From NCBI GenBank assembly GCA_009379725.1, contig WHTF01000011.1:1-64000 (forward strand): 64,000 nt of DNA, given 5' to 3'. This document shows positions 36,451-45,865 of this stretch, piece by piece (position 1 is the stretch's first letter; every line of letters begins with the position of its first letter). This stretch comes from Deltaproteobacteria bacterium (GTDB lineage Bacteria > Desulfobacterota > Binatia > UBA9968). The translations under genes and the position numbers were made by a program. The notes beneath the pieces were generated by a model. The model was not told where the DNA came from. It did no database searches and saw only the letters and a program-made list of their open reading frames with translations.

Positions 36451-37515
36451 CTACTGTTCCTTTCCTTCCCGATTCACCAGTTGAGCTACTTTTCTCTCGA
36501 GGTTTCGCACGACGTTCCACAGCTTAGGTAGCTGCGGCAATAAAGTCATCACTTTCAGCCATTCATGGTGCGGCGCCACGCCAATCCCGCCCGACAACAA
36601 TGCTCCCGGTGGCACTGAACGAGGTACCCCGGACTGCGGTCCGATAGTCGCTCCATCACCGATCTGAATATGATTGACCACGCCCACTTGTCCGGCCAAA
36701 GTCACATTTTTCCCGACTTTGGTGCTGCCGGCGATTCCGACCTGCGCGGCGATCACCGAATGTTCCCCAATAGTAACGTTATGAGCAATTTGCACGAGAT
36801 TATCGATTTTCACCCCCCGCCCTATCACCGTGCGCCCAAGAGTGGCGCGATCGATTGTCGTATTGGAACCGATCTCCACATCGTCCTCTATCTCGACAAC
36901 ACCCACTTGAGGGATTTTGATCCTTTGATCGCCGGTGCCGGCATAACCGAACCCATCGCTTCCGATCACCACGCCGGCATGTAGAATTACCCTGTTGCCG
37001 ATTCGACATCGCTCGCGAACCACCACGTTAGGGTGCAACACGCAGTCATCGCCGACCTCCACCCCTTCTCCTAAAAATACCCCAGGGAGCAAAATGCTTC
37101 GATTTCCAACGATTGCGTGTTTTCCTATGTACGCGTGAGGATATACCGACACGCTTTCGCCAATCTTAGCGCTGGGTTCGATATGAGCCGACGAATTGAT
37201 CTCGAGTTCATATTCAGCAACTGGGGCAAACAGCTGAAGAATTTTTGCAAACGCTAGATAAGGCTGCGCAACCTCCAAGAAACCCCGGCCTAGTTGAGTG
37301 AATTGTTCGTCAATCACATGCGGCCCAACGATAATCGCGCTGGCCTTCGAATTTGTAAGGAACCTCGCATAACGGGGATTGGCGAGAAACGTAATATCTC
37401 CCGGGCCCGCCTCTTCTATCGGAGAAATTCTGGAAATGATAACAGCGTCATCACCGACGACTCGGCCGCCAACGTATTCGGCGAGCTCGGAAAGTTTTTT
37501 TCCTGTAGGGGACAC
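36451..37515 (-). CDS. lpxD: UDP-3-O-acylglucosamine N-acyltransferase
   Basis: Adds the second 3-hydroxyacyl chain in lipid A synthesis. 354 residues with an N-terminal uridine-binding domain (ITFLANPRYARFLTNSKA), a long beta-helix, and the catalytic histidine in NLVQIAHNVTIGEHSVIAA. The C-terminal helix is rich in charged residues (NVVRNLERKVAQLVN). It follows the skp gene with a 6-bp gap and precedes fabZ by 4 bp. Confidence 0.94.
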   Translation of the reverse strand: MSPTGKKLSELAEYVGGRVVGDDAVIISRISPIEEAGPGDITFLANPRYARFLTNSKASAIIVGPHVIDEQFTQLGRGFLEVAQPYLAFAKILQLFAPVAEYELEINSSAHIEPSAKIGESVSVYPHAYIGKHAIVGNRSILLPGVFLGEGVEVGDDCVLHPNVVVRERCRIGNRVILHAGVVIGSDGFGYAGTGDQRIKIPQVGVVEIEDDVEIGSNTTIDRATLGRTVIGRGVKIDNLVQIAHNVTIGEHSVIAAQVGIAGSTKVGKNVTLAGQVGVVNHIQIGDGATIGPQSGVPRSVPPGALLSGGIGVAPHHEWLKVMTLLPQLPKLWNVVRNLERKVAQLVNREGKEQ

Positions 37516-37521
37516 TTCTAT

Positions 37522-38028
37522 TTATTTGTGGCGGCTATTATAAACTTCGATCACTTTGTTCGTAATGTCGATGCCCTGATCGCTGTAAAGAATCTGGTTG
37601 CGCTCTAATATCAAGGTAAATTTTTCTGATTTTCCGATCTCATTCACAATTTTTTCGAGCTCCTTGAGAATATCCCCGGTTAACGCGCCTTCCTTTTGCC
37701 GAAGATCCTGCTGTTGGTCAGCCATTTTCCGTTGGTAACTCACGTATCTTCTCTGTAGATCGCTTTCCAAAGCTCTCCGCTCCTCTTCCTTTATCAGCGG
37801 CCCTTTTTTCTCCAAGTCGCTCTTCATTCGTTCGAGCTCTTGTTTCTCTTTTAGAAGTTCAGATTCCGCCTTTTTCACCTGAGCCTGAAATCTTTCCTTG
37901 GCCCGCTTACCCGCCTGCGAGTCCGAAATTGCCCGCTGTATATCAATAAACCCGATTTTGACACGGTCTTGCGCCCAAACTGCCGGGACACACGCAAGAG
38001 TTAAAAATAAAGCTAACCAGTACTTCAC
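37522..38028 (-). CDS. skp: Periplasmic chaperone Skp/OmpH
   Basis: Holds unfolded outer-membrane proteins on their way to BamA. 168 residues with a signal peptide ending near VWAQ (residue 20), then VKIGFIDIQRAISDSQAGKR and a long coiled coil rich in Lys, Glu and Gln (about residues 45-110). Gene order bamA-skp-lpxD matches many Gram-negative genomes. Confidence 0.93.
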   Translation of the reverse strand: MKYWLALFLTLACVPAVWAQDRVKIGFIDIQRAISDSQAGKRAKERFQAQVKKAESELLKEKQELERMKSDLEKKGPLIKEEERRALESDLQRRYVSYQRKMADQQQDLRQKEGALTGDILKELEKIVNEIGKSEKFTLILERNQILYSDQGIDITNKVIEVYNSRHK

Positions 38029-38076
38029 TTAAGCCTCCAGGAAACTATCAATTCTAGGACGGAAACGCGGCACAGA

Positions 38077-40503
38077 CTAAGGCTGACTTCCAATGGAAAA
38101 CCCGATGACTGATGTGTCATCACCGGATTGCTTGTTCAGCGGGAAACCCAGCTCGACACGAAGAGGACCAAACGGAGACATCCACCGCGCGCCAACACCG
38201 ACGGATCTTCTAAAATTAGCGATACTAAATTTCTCGGAGCCACCAAACGAATTTCCCGTATCGAAGAAGGCGACGCCACGAAGCCCGAGTTCTTCCATAA
38301 TCGGAAACATCAACTCCGCGCTAAGAACCATCGCTCTGTCGCCACCGACAACTTCGGTGGAACTGCAGACGGGCGGGGTAGAAGCATCGCAATCTGAAGG
38401 CTCCCTCGGGCCCAAACTGCGTTCGGCGAAACCCCGAACCGAATTGATCCCGCCGAGAAAATAACGCTCGAAAAGAGGTAAATCCTTTTTGCCGTTGTTG
38501 CGTTCGACCAGTCCCAGCCCGTACCCTAAGGATCCCCCCAGACCCAGCACATAGGCGCCACCCCAGTTTGGATCCTTTAAAAGAGGATAATGCCAGCGGC
38601 CGCTCAAATCTGATTTGATAAAACGGTTGTCGCCGCCAAGGCCGGCAAATTTAACTGCAAAGGACGACTTCGTTCCTTCAGTCGGATTGAAAAAATGATC
38701 CCTGCTATCATAGGTGAGATTGGGGCGCACAGCGCTGGTCAAAGAGGTGCCTTTCTCATCCTGGATTGCCGTAGGAGCGGTGGTCTCGACACTCTTGATC
38801 GATTCACGAGTAAGTTCGTAACCCATCCCGCCTCGCATGTAATCCCAGACTGTTGGAGCCGAGTTACTCGCTAATTCGTCCGACCCGATGGCCGATCCTT
38901 TCTTTAGCCGCCCCCAGAATGGCAACCTCGCATCTTTCATCGGATAACTGGTGTTTACGCCGAAGCCCAGCTTTCTTTCCTCAAAGTCGTTAAATTCCCT
39001 CTCTGTATTAAATGCATCAAACCCCAGGGCCACTCGAGTATCGTTTAAATACGGCTCGGTAAAACCGACTATAAAATCTTGGCGACTCGATCCGATCGCA
39101 AAACTCCCGTTAAGTCCCTGGCCAAGTCCGAACAAATTCTTCTCGGCGACGCTTGCATTAAAGATGAAACCGTCGCCGCTGCTAAAACCTGCCCCCAATG
39201 TAAATGTGCCGGTGGGACCTTCCTTGACATCGACCAGGAGATCTACCGTGTCGGGTTGGTCCGTCTTCTTGGTAGTCAGCTGAACGTCCTCGAAATAACC
39301 GGTACGTTGAAGCGCGTTCCGGCTCTGGGTGATCTTGCTGCCGGAATAGAGCTCTTGCTCGGACGCTAAAAGCTCCCGGCGCACCACCTTATCCCTGGTT
39401 TTCGTGTTCCCAGCAACTAAAACTCTGTTGAAATAAACCGGCGGCCCCTTGGCAATGACCAGGGCGACATCAACCTTTTTTTCCTTGACATTAATGTTGG
39501 TTACCGGTTCGATTTGGGCAAAAGCAAAGCCTTTATTCGAGTAGAGATCGGTCAATGAAGAGATATCCTCGCGCAAGCGGCTACCCCTAAAAATCTGCCC
39601 CTCGGTGATCTTCATCTGCTTTAACATCTGTTCGCCGTCTTGAACCAAGTCTCCGCCGATTTCGACCTTGCCAACCCTATACTGTGGCCCTTCATCGACG
39701 CGAATGACCAGCTCCAATCCCTCCCGCCCGCGCAGCACCACCGGCTCATCAATTTTATGATCGATATATCCGTGGTCAATGTAATGGTTACCTAAAATAG
39801 AGACGTCGTTCGTTAATATATCTCTATCCAATACACCGCGGTTGGTTATGAACGAGAAGAGCCACTCTTCCTTGGTGGCCATCAATCCTTTCAGCTCGCT
39901 TTCACTAAAGGTACGGTTGCCTTCGAAAGTTATTTTTTTGATCAAAAGGCGGTTGCCTTCGATCACATCAAGAACCAAGACCGCCTGATTGTTCGACTCA
40001 ACCGAAACGGCATAATCCACTTGAGCGTTTACATAGCCCTGCTCGCCGTATAACCTGCGAACCTTCTCGACTCCTGCCGCGACTTTACTTCGATCAAGAA
40101 CGGTTCGAGGCGTAACGCCCAAGGCGGCTTCGATTTTGTCGCGTCCGACCTGTGAGGCGCCCTGGATTTTGACTTCCCTGACATACGGTTTCTCTTTAAC
40201 GGAGTAGGTGAGAATATTATCCGGCGACAACTGGGCTTGAACATCATCGAAAAAGCCCATTCGGAAGATCGCTTTAACGTCCCGCTCAACGACTGCAGGA
40301 TCGAAAACGCCCCCGGCACGGCTCTTTACGTGAAGCCTTATGCCATCTTCTTCCACTCTGACATTGCCGATAATCTTAACGTCTTTGAGACTTGTTTTTT
40401 CCTGGGCCGGCAAAAACGAAGCCGTTGTCAGTGAAATGAAGACGATCCATGAGACAAAGAAAAACGCCTGTAGAGCCCGATCAATAACGGCTTGAAGTTT
40501 CAT
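38077..40503 (-). CDS. bamA: Outer membrane protein assembly factor BamA
   Basis: Central component of the outer-membrane beta-barrel assembly machine. 808 residues: a signal peptide ending near PAQ (about residue 34), five POTRA repeats to about residue 425, and a 16-strand barrel. The conserved loop-6 motif is present in GGINSVRGFAERSLGP. The chain ends IGFSIGSQP, so the terminal aromatic typical of barrel proteins is not the last residue; the FSIG pattern sits four residues from the end. It is followed by skp and preceded by lolD. Confidence 0.93.
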   Translation of the reverse strand: MKLQAVIDRALQAFFFVSWIVFISLTTASFLPAQEKTSLKDVKIIGNVRVEEDGIRLHVKSRAGGVFDPAVVERDVKAIFRMGFFDDVQAQLSPDNILTYSVKEKPYVREVKIQGASQVGRDKIEAALGVTPRTVLDRSKVAAGVEKVRRLYGEQGYVNAQVDYAVSVESNNQAVLVLDVIEGNRLLIKKITFEGNRTFSESELKGLMATKEEWLFSFITNRGVLDRDILTNDVSILGNHYIDHGYIDHKIDEPVVLRGREGLELVIRVDEGPQYRVGKVEIGGDLVQDGEQMLKQMKITEGQIFRGSRLREDISSLTDLYSNKGFAFAQIEPVTNINVKEKKVDVALVIAKGPPVYFNRVLVAGNTKTRDKVVRRELLASEQELYSGSKITQSRNALQRTGYFEDVQLTTKKTDQPDTVDLLVDVKEGPTGTFTLGAGFSSGDGFIFNASVAEKNLFGLGQGLNGSFAIGSSRQDFIVGFTEPYLNDTRVALGFDAFNTEREFNDFEERKLGFGVNTSYPMKDARLPFWGRLKKGSAIGSDELASNSAPTVWDYMRGGMGYELTRESIKSVETTAPTAIQDEKGTSLTSAVRPNLTYDSRDHFFNPTEGTKSSFAVKFAGLGGDNRFIKSDLSGRWHYPLLKDPNWGGAYVLGLGGSLGYGLGLVERNNGKKDLPLFERYFLGGINSVRGFAERSLGPREPSDCDASTPPVCSSTEVVGGDRAMVLSAELMFPIMEELGLRGVAFFDTGNSFGGSEKFSIANFRRSVGVGARWMSPFGPLRVELGFPLNKQSGDDTSVIGFSIGSQP

Positions 40504-40588
40504 TATGGCTTAAAAGAGAGACCATCAGGAAAGGGCTCTTTAACCGTTGTTTTTCTAGCAAATTCACCTAGTTTTGTAAAGCTAAAAC

Positions 40589-41278
40589 CTACTCGCAGGG
40601 TGTTACGGCAAACAATTGACCATTGCGCAGCTCCATTTGTCGCCCAATCTTGTCAGCGAACTCGCGATTATGCGTCGCAATAATTAGTGCTACCCCCCGC
40701 TTTTCATTGAGCTCAAACAGCAATTCCTGCACCTCTTGGCCGATCCTGAAATCCAAGGAGCCGGTCGGTTCATCGGCAAGAATCAGCTTCGGCTGCAAAA
40801 TGACGGATCGTGCCACGGAAACCCTTTGCTGCTCGCCGCCGGAGAGCTTGCCCGGACGGTGGCTCATCCGTTCCTTGAGACCGACAGATTCGAGAACCTC
40901 CTCGGCCTGTTCCCGCGCTTGCGCCGGCTGCATTCCTTGAATCAATGCCGGCAACATGACGTTTTCAAGCGCGGAAAAATCCGGTAATAAATAATGAAAC
41001 TGAAAAACAAAGCCAATCTCCCGGTTGCGGAAAACAGACAACCCGGCTTCATCCTCCAAAGGCAATTCTTTATCTGAATAGAATAGTTGTCCATTCGTAG
41101 GTCGATCGAGAGTCCCCAAGATATGAAGAAGCGTACTCTTGCCGACCCCCGATTCGCCGACAATTGCCAGCCGCTCGCCTACGCTCACTTCAAGGTGCAA
41201 GTCGCGCAGGACGACGATTTCTCGCCCCCCTTCGCTGAAAATCTTACAAATGTTGCGCGCTGAAAGGAGACTACTCAT
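40589..41278 (-). CDS. lolD: Lipoprotein-releasing system ATP-binding protein LolD
   Basis: ATPase that drives release of outer-membrane lipoproteins from the inner membrane. 229 residues with Walker A GESGVGKSTLLHILG at about 41-55, Q-loop FQFHYLLPDFSALENV, signature LSGGEQQRVSVARSV and Walker B LILADEPTGSLD. LDRPTNGQ and FHYLLPDF are typical of LolD. It overlaps the upstream lolC/E gene by 8 bp. Confidence 0.92.
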   Translation of the reverse strand: MSSLLSARNICKIFSEGGREIVVLRDLHLEVSVGERLAIVGESGVGKSTLLHILGTLDRPTNGQLFYSDKELPLEDEAGLSVFRNREIGFVFQFHYLLPDFSALENVMLPALIQGMQPAQAREQAEEVLESVGLKERMSHRPGKLSGGEQQRVSVARSVILQPKLILADEPTGSLDFRIGQEVQELLFELNEKRGVALIIATHNREFADKIGRQMELRNGQLFAVTPCE

Positions 41279-42518
41279 ACCGGATGATCTCTACGGGATC
41301 CAATTTTGCGGCGTGGCGCGCGGGATAAATACTGGCAAGCAAACAGACAACGAACGAAGACACCGTCACGATCAGAAAATTACTGAAGTAAATGCGCACG
41401 GGAACGGTGGAGATCAAAAATACGTCCTTGGGTAATTCAAACCTGTATTGAGCAATCAACGCGCACACCAGGATCCCGAGCAACACCCCCAGGGTAGTAC
41501 CGACGACGCCGATAATGAGACCTTTGAGCAGAAAGATTTTTCGAATACTTGCCCGGGTTGCGCCCATCGACATGAGAATGGCGATATCTTTGCGTTTCTC
41601 CATCACCACCATGATCAGGGTAGAGATGATGTTGAATGCGCCGATTAGAACCATCAGCAATAAGACAAGAAAGTAAACCGTTTTTTCCAGCTCCAGAGCT
41701 GAGAAGAGATTGGGCCACAGCCGGGTCCAATCTTCCGTGATGTAGGGGAAACCTAGCTGAAGTTGAATTCTATCTGCGATTTCCCTTGATCGATCGACGT
41801 CATTGACCCTGATTTCGATGTTGCTCACTGCTGAGCCAAGATCGAAAAATCGCTGCGCATCCGAAAGACCCATAAAAACCAACGTCGAATCGATTTCACT
41901 CATCCCGGTATTCAAGAGGCCGATTACGATGAAACGGCGAACTTTTGGAATGACTCCGATCGCGGTGGGACTTCCCAGGGGAGAAACCACCTGAACGGGA
42001 CTACCGACGAATACTCCCAGCTGCGCAGCCAGTCGTTCTCCCATAACCAGGCCCGGCAACCGCACCGTTCGCTCTTCGATCTGAAGCGGATGCTGTGTCT
42101 TGAGACCGTCGATGTTTCCTTCTTTCATGTAACGTTGAAGATCCACGACCTCATTGACGCGATCGGGATCGACACCCCGCACGACAACACCCGACACGCG
42201 GGTGCCGGAAGTTAACATCACCTGTCCATAAATTGCCGGCGCTGCCGCCGCCACTCCCTCTTGCTTAAGTACCTGCTGCAATAGCCCCTCGTACTCGTCA
42301 AGTTGATCACCGGGCTTCAATAGAGCGATGTGAGCATTGATGCCGAGCAAGCGGTCGCGTAGAGTTTCCTCGAAACCGGTCATGACCGCCATGACCACGT
42401 TCAAAGTCATTACACCGATCATCACCCCGAGCACGGAAATGACCGTGATCAGCGAGATGAATGTTTCTTGCCGGCGGGCCCTCAGATACCTAAGGCCAAT
42501 GAACAGCTCGTATCTCAT
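41271..42518 (-). CDS. lolC: Lipoprotein-releasing system permease LolC/LolE
   Basis: Inner-membrane subunit of the Lol exporter, 415 residues. It starts RYELFIGLRYLRARRQETFI, the family signature, followed by a first membrane helix (about 23-48), a large periplasmic domain and three C-terminal helices of an FtsX domain, ending PARHAAKLDPVEIIRYE. Only one such gene is present, so the transporter may use one subunit as a homodimer, as in LolF-type systems. It overlaps lolD by 8 bp. Confidence 0.9.
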   Translation of the reverse strand: MRYELFIGLRYLRARRQETFISLITVISVLGVMIGVMTLNVVMAVMTGFEETLRDRLLGINAHIALLKPGDQLDEYEGLLQQVLKQEGVAAAAPAIYGQVMLTSGTRVSGVVVRGVDPDRVNEVVDLQRYMKEGNIDGLKTQHPLQIEERTVRLPGLVMGERLAAQLGVFVGSPVQVVSPLGSPTAIGVIPKVRRFIVIGLLNTGMSEIDSTLVFMGLSDAQRFFDLGSAVSNIEIRVNDVDRSREIADRIQLQLGFPYITEDWTRLWPNLFSALELEKTVYFLVLLLMVLIGAFNIISTLIMVVMEKRKDIAILMSMGATRASIRKIFLLKGLIIGVVGTTLGVLLGILVCALIAQYRFELPKDVFLISTVPVRIYFSNFLIVTVSSFVVCLLASIYPARHAAKLDPVEIIRYE

Positions 42519-42539
42519 GTTATAGAAAATTTTCAGTGG

Positions 42540-44045
42540 TTAGCGTTGGGGGCGGAGCAAAGGGAATAAGATGACGTCGCGAATAGAGGGGGAATTGGTA
42601 AAAAGCATAACAAGTCTATCGATGCCTATCCCTTCACCCGCCGCTGGGGGCATGCCGTATTCCAGGGCGCGGACATAATCGTCATCGATGGGATTTGCTG
42701 TATCATCCCCTGCGTCCCGCGCTTCCATTTGGTCGAGAAACCGTTGTCGCTGATCCGCGGGATCGTTCAATTCGGAAAAAGCGTTGGCCAGTTCCCGCCC
42801 TGCAATAAACAGCTCGAATCGATCGACCATTGCCGGATTCTGATCGTTCTTGCGCGCGAGCGGAGACACTTCGATGGGATACCCCGCGATGAATGTGGGC
42901 TGGATAAGTTTAGCCTCGGCGATTTCTTCAAAAATTTCCACTAAAAGGTTGCCGTACGGCGCCTCGAAATCCGCGTGCAAGCCTTGACGCTTGGCGAAAG
43001 CTTGCAGACCGCCCAGCGTAGCGAGTTCCTGTTCATCCGCATCGCCGTATACGGCAATCGCTTCAGGAATCGTCATTCTTCGCCAGGGCGGCGCTAAATC
43101 GATGACGTGTTCTCCATAAGGAACTTGGAGAGAGCCGACCACCTCGTTTGCGAGAGAAATAAACAAATCCTCGGTCAGGCGCATTAAATCCTCGAATGTT
43201 GCGTAAGCCTGATAGAATTCGAGCATCGTGAATTCGGGATTGTGACGCACCGAAATCCCTTCGTTACGAAAATTGCGATTGAGCTCGAAAACTCGTTCAA
43301 TACCCCCGACAACCAGACGTTTCAGAAACAGTTCCGGCGCGATTCGCAGAAACAGTTCAAGATCCAGGGCATTGTGGTGCGTCGTAAAAGGTCTCGCAGC
43401 CGCTCCCCCCGGGATGGATTGCATCATTGGAGTTTCCACTTCTAGAAAATTCCGTTCTTCAAAAAACTTCCGCACCAAACGCACGATCCGAGAACGTTTT
43501 GCGAAAACATCCCGCACTTCCGGATTGCACATCAAATCGACATAGCGTTGGCGGTAACGCGCTTCAATATCCGCCAGACCATGCCATTTTTCGGGTAAGG
43601 GCCGAAGACACTTTGACAGCAGACGGATGCGCTGAGCTTCTAAGGTTAGTTCTTTGGTCTTGGTTCGAAAGAGATGTCCCGATACGCCGACAATGTCACC
43701 GACGTCCAACGACTGAAACAGACTATAGCCGTCCTCGCCAAGACGATCCTTGCGTGCGTATACCTGCAGCCGCCCGCTACGATCCTGGAGATGAAAAAAC
43801 GATGCCTTGCCGAACTTACGGATACCCATAATACGGCCGGCTAAAAAGATGTCTTTTGCGACGTTTGGCAGATTTTCGTCGCTCTCCTGGTCGAATTTGG
43901 TCAAGACCTCCGCGGTGGTATGATTGGGCCGAAAGTCATTAGGATAGAGCGTATGACCGGCTTCTTTGAGCTTCGCAAGCTTTTGCCGCCGCACTTCAAC
44001 TTGCTCACTGATATCTTCCATCGGTTCTTTTTCGGCTGTAGACAT
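42540..44045 (-). CDS. lysS: Lysyl-tRNA synthetase, class II
   Basis: Charges tRNA-Lys. 501 residues with an N-terminal OB-fold anticodon domain (DIFLAGRIMGIRKFGKASFF) and a class II core. Motif 2 is ERVFELNRNFRNEGI and motif 3 GEGIGIDRLVMLF. Other blocks: RYRQRYVDLMCNPEVRDVF, FLEVETPMMQSIPGGAAARP. It is the first gene of the long minus-strand run, 75 bp after the metF stop. The lysS-lolCD order is frequent in deltaproteobacteria. Confidence 0.95.
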   Translation of the reverse strand: MSTAEKEPMEDISEQVEVRRQKLAKLKEAGHTLYPNDFRPNHTTAEVLTKFDQESDENLPNVAKDIFLAGRIMGIRKFGKASFFHLQDRSGRLQVYARKDRLGEDGYSLFQSLDVGDIVGVSGHLFRTKTKELTLEAQRIRLLSKCLRPLPEKWHGLADIEARYRQRYVDLMCNPEVRDVFAKRSRIVRLVRKFFEERNFLEVETPMMQSIPGGAAARPFTTHHNALDLELFLRIAPELFLKRLVVGGIERVFELNRNFRNEGISVRHNPEFTMLEFYQAYATFEDLMRLTEDLFISLANEVVGSLQVPYGEHVIDLAPPWRRMTIPEAIAVYGDADEQELATLGGLQAFAKRQGLHADFEAPYGNLLVEIFEEIAEAKLIQPTFIAGYPIEVSPLARKNDQNPAMVDRFELFIAGRELANAFSELNDPADQRQRFLDQMEARDAGDDTANPIDDDYVRALEYGMPPAAGEGIGIDRLVMLFTNSPSIRDVILFPLLRPQR

Positions 44046-44120
44046 GAGTCTCTCTTTGCTTCAATGAAACTACTATCGCTTACGGGTGAATTCAATGACG
44101 AGTCGAGAACGCAGCGACTG

Positions 44121-44984
44121 CTATATCCCAAGATTCTGGCAGATGGCGATGACGGAATATGACTTATTCAAGGAGTAAAAATGAAGACCTGGAACGCCAA
44201 ACTTGATCAACGCCTCGCATTGGCGTGTGGCGTATTCGATTCCCAATTCTGTCGCCGCATCATCGTCGTTTTCAACTTTCACAAGCGCTTGCTCTAACTG
44301 CGCGGGAATTCGCGAGCAACACAAGGATGTGAAGCGCCGAATCTGAGGAGCGGACAGAATAGGCAAAACTCCGGGAATGATCGGCACTTCAACCCCTAAT
44401 TTTCGAACATCTTCGACATAGCGATAGTATTGTTCATTGTCAAAAAACAGCTGAGTAATGATTGCCTTCGCTCCCGCATCTATCTTGTCCTTCAAATAGC
44501 GTAAATCCGAGGTCCTGCTTTCTGCCCGAGGATGGACTTCCGGAAACCCGGCAACGGCGATCGAGAAACAACCGAACGACACTGCCTCTCGTACTAGCTC
44601 CACGGCATGACGAAAACCATCGGGATGGGGTTTCCAATCCATCATTCCTTGAGGAGGATCTCCCCCCAGCGCGAGAACGTTCTCCAGTCCCTTTTCCTGG
44701 AGTGTTTTCAGAACGTTTCGCGCCTCATCTTTGGATTGACTCACGACCGTGAGATGACACATGACCTCGAGACCACGGTCTTGATGGATGCGATCAACGA
44801 GCGCGACGGTTTTTTCGCGCGTGCTTCCGCCCGCCCCGTACGTAACAGAACAGAAAGCGGGTCTCAGCGATTTGATCAATTCGATTTCGCTGAAGAGGGA
44901 TTCCTCGCCCTTGTCTGTTTTTGGAGGAAAAAATTCAACTGAGAGCGTCAATCCCGGTTGGGCGTAGAGGTCAGCTAATTTCAC
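44121..44984 (-). CDS. metF: Methylenetetrahydrofolate reductase
   Basis: Reduces methylene-THF to methyl-THF with FAD. 287 residues in a TIM barrel: SVEFFPPKTDKGEESLF near the N-terminus, VTYGAGGSTREKTVALV, VLALGGDPPQGMMDWKPH and AKAIITQLFFDNEQYYRYV are all family signatures. No cobalamin-dependent partner gene is seen. It is preceded by a 92-bp gap and followed by lysS. Confidence 0.94.
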   Translation of the reverse strand: MKLADLYAQPGLTLSVEFFPPKTDKGEESLFSEIELIKSLRPAFCSVTYGAGGSTREKTVALVDRIHQDRGLEVMCHLTVVSQSKDEARNVLKTLQEKGLENVLALGGDPPQGMMDWKPHPDGFRHAVELVREAVSFGCFSIAVAGFPEVHPRAESRTSDLRYLKDKIDAGAKAIITQLFFDNEQYYRYVEDVRKLGVEVPIIPGVLPILSAPQIRRFTSLCCSRIPAQLEQALVKVENDDDAATELGIEYATRQCEALIKFGVPGLHFYSLNKSYSVIAICQNLGI

Positions 44985-45076
44985 TGAAGCACGTTCCTGA
45001 TGAATACCGTGGCCGGATGACTAGCAATAACACATCGTTATGCTGTACCACAACCGTACGGTAGGTGAATTCCTGC

Positions 45077-45484
45077 TCAGGACCCGAGGATCCTTCGGCG
45101 CGCTTCAGTGGGATCGCACTCGTCAACGGTTTGACCCGTAATTAGGGGTCTGAGATCGTCGGTATGCCTTAACCACGCTTCTTTGATGGTTCCAGCGACT
45201 TGATAAAATTCTAACGTTTCCTTAAGAATCTGTCTTCGACGGGCAAAATGACCGCCCATGATCGGGTGCTTGGCGTGTGCTTTATCCAGTGGACGACCCT
45301 GGTATTGTGTGCCGGCGCCTAAAAAACTGGCTGCTAGCTGGTATTCCATCTCTTTTATGCGTCTCTTATCGGCGTTGCGAAAGAAAAATCCAATCATTCG
45401 ATCGGTAAAAACACGATCGATAAATGTATCGATAATTTGTCTGAGCGGAGGCTCCCCGCCTAGCTGGTCAAAAAGACTCTCCAT
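45077..45484 (-). CDS. Truncated haemoglobin-like protein
   Basis: A 135-residue globin of the short (2-on-2) family, with ESLFDQLGGEPPLRQIIDTF at the start and a GTQYQGRPLDKAHAKHP block in the middle. His70 (in DKAHAKHPIMGG) is the likely heme ligand, with the GGHFARRRQIL segment following. Function in this family includes oxygen or nitric oxide handling. It sits at the end of the Suf cluster, 34 bp after a DUF59 gene, which suggests a stress link; the role is inferred. Confidence 0.8.
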   Translation of the reverse strand: MESLFDQLGGEPPLRQIIDTFIDRVFTDRMIGFFFRNADKRRIKEMEYQLAASFLGAGTQYQGRPLDKAHAKHPIMGGHFARRRQILKETLEFYQVAGTIKEAWLRHTDDLRPLITGQTVDECDPTEARRRILGS

Positions 45485-45518
45485 AATCTCCGAACTCGAA
45501 TTGCTTCAGAGCCGCAGC

Positions 45519-45839
45519 CTACATCATACCTAGCTGAAGCCGGGCGGCCTCGGACATTTTGCTAGAGTCCCACGGTGGATCCCAGACAAGATCGATTTTC
45601 ACTCCGCTCACTCCGGAAACGCCCTTTACTTTCTCTTCGATCTCGGCAGGCAAAGATTGCACGGCAGGACAGTGCGGCGACGTCAAGGTCATGGTGATCG
45701 CCACGCCTCCACCTTCTTCAACATTGACGTTATAAATGAGCCCTAAGTCGTAAATGTTAACTGGAATTTCCGGATCGAAGCATGTTCGCAACGTATCTAA
45801 AACCTGCGCTTCGATGACCAACTCGTTGATGCTTTCCAT
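45519..45839 (-). CDS. Iron-sulfur cluster assembly factor, MIP18/DUF59 family
   Basis: A 106-residue protein of the PaaD/MIP18/SufT type, with TCFDPEIPVNIYDLGLIYNV and TLTSPHCPAVQSLP (one conserved cysteine) and the closing KIDLVWDPPWDSSKMSEAAR. It is similar to the C-terminal half of its neighbour at 45866-46420, so the two are probably related by duplication. Members help load Fe-S clusters onto target proteins. Confidence 0.88.
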   Translation of the reverse strand: MESINELVIEAQVLDTLRTCFDPEIPVNIYDLGLIYNVNVEEGGGVAITMTLTSPHCPAVQSLPAEIEEKVKGVSGVSGVKIDLVWDPPWDSSKMSEAARLQLGMM

Positions 45840-45865
45840 AGCCTTCCCTCACGCTTTCCCGCAGC

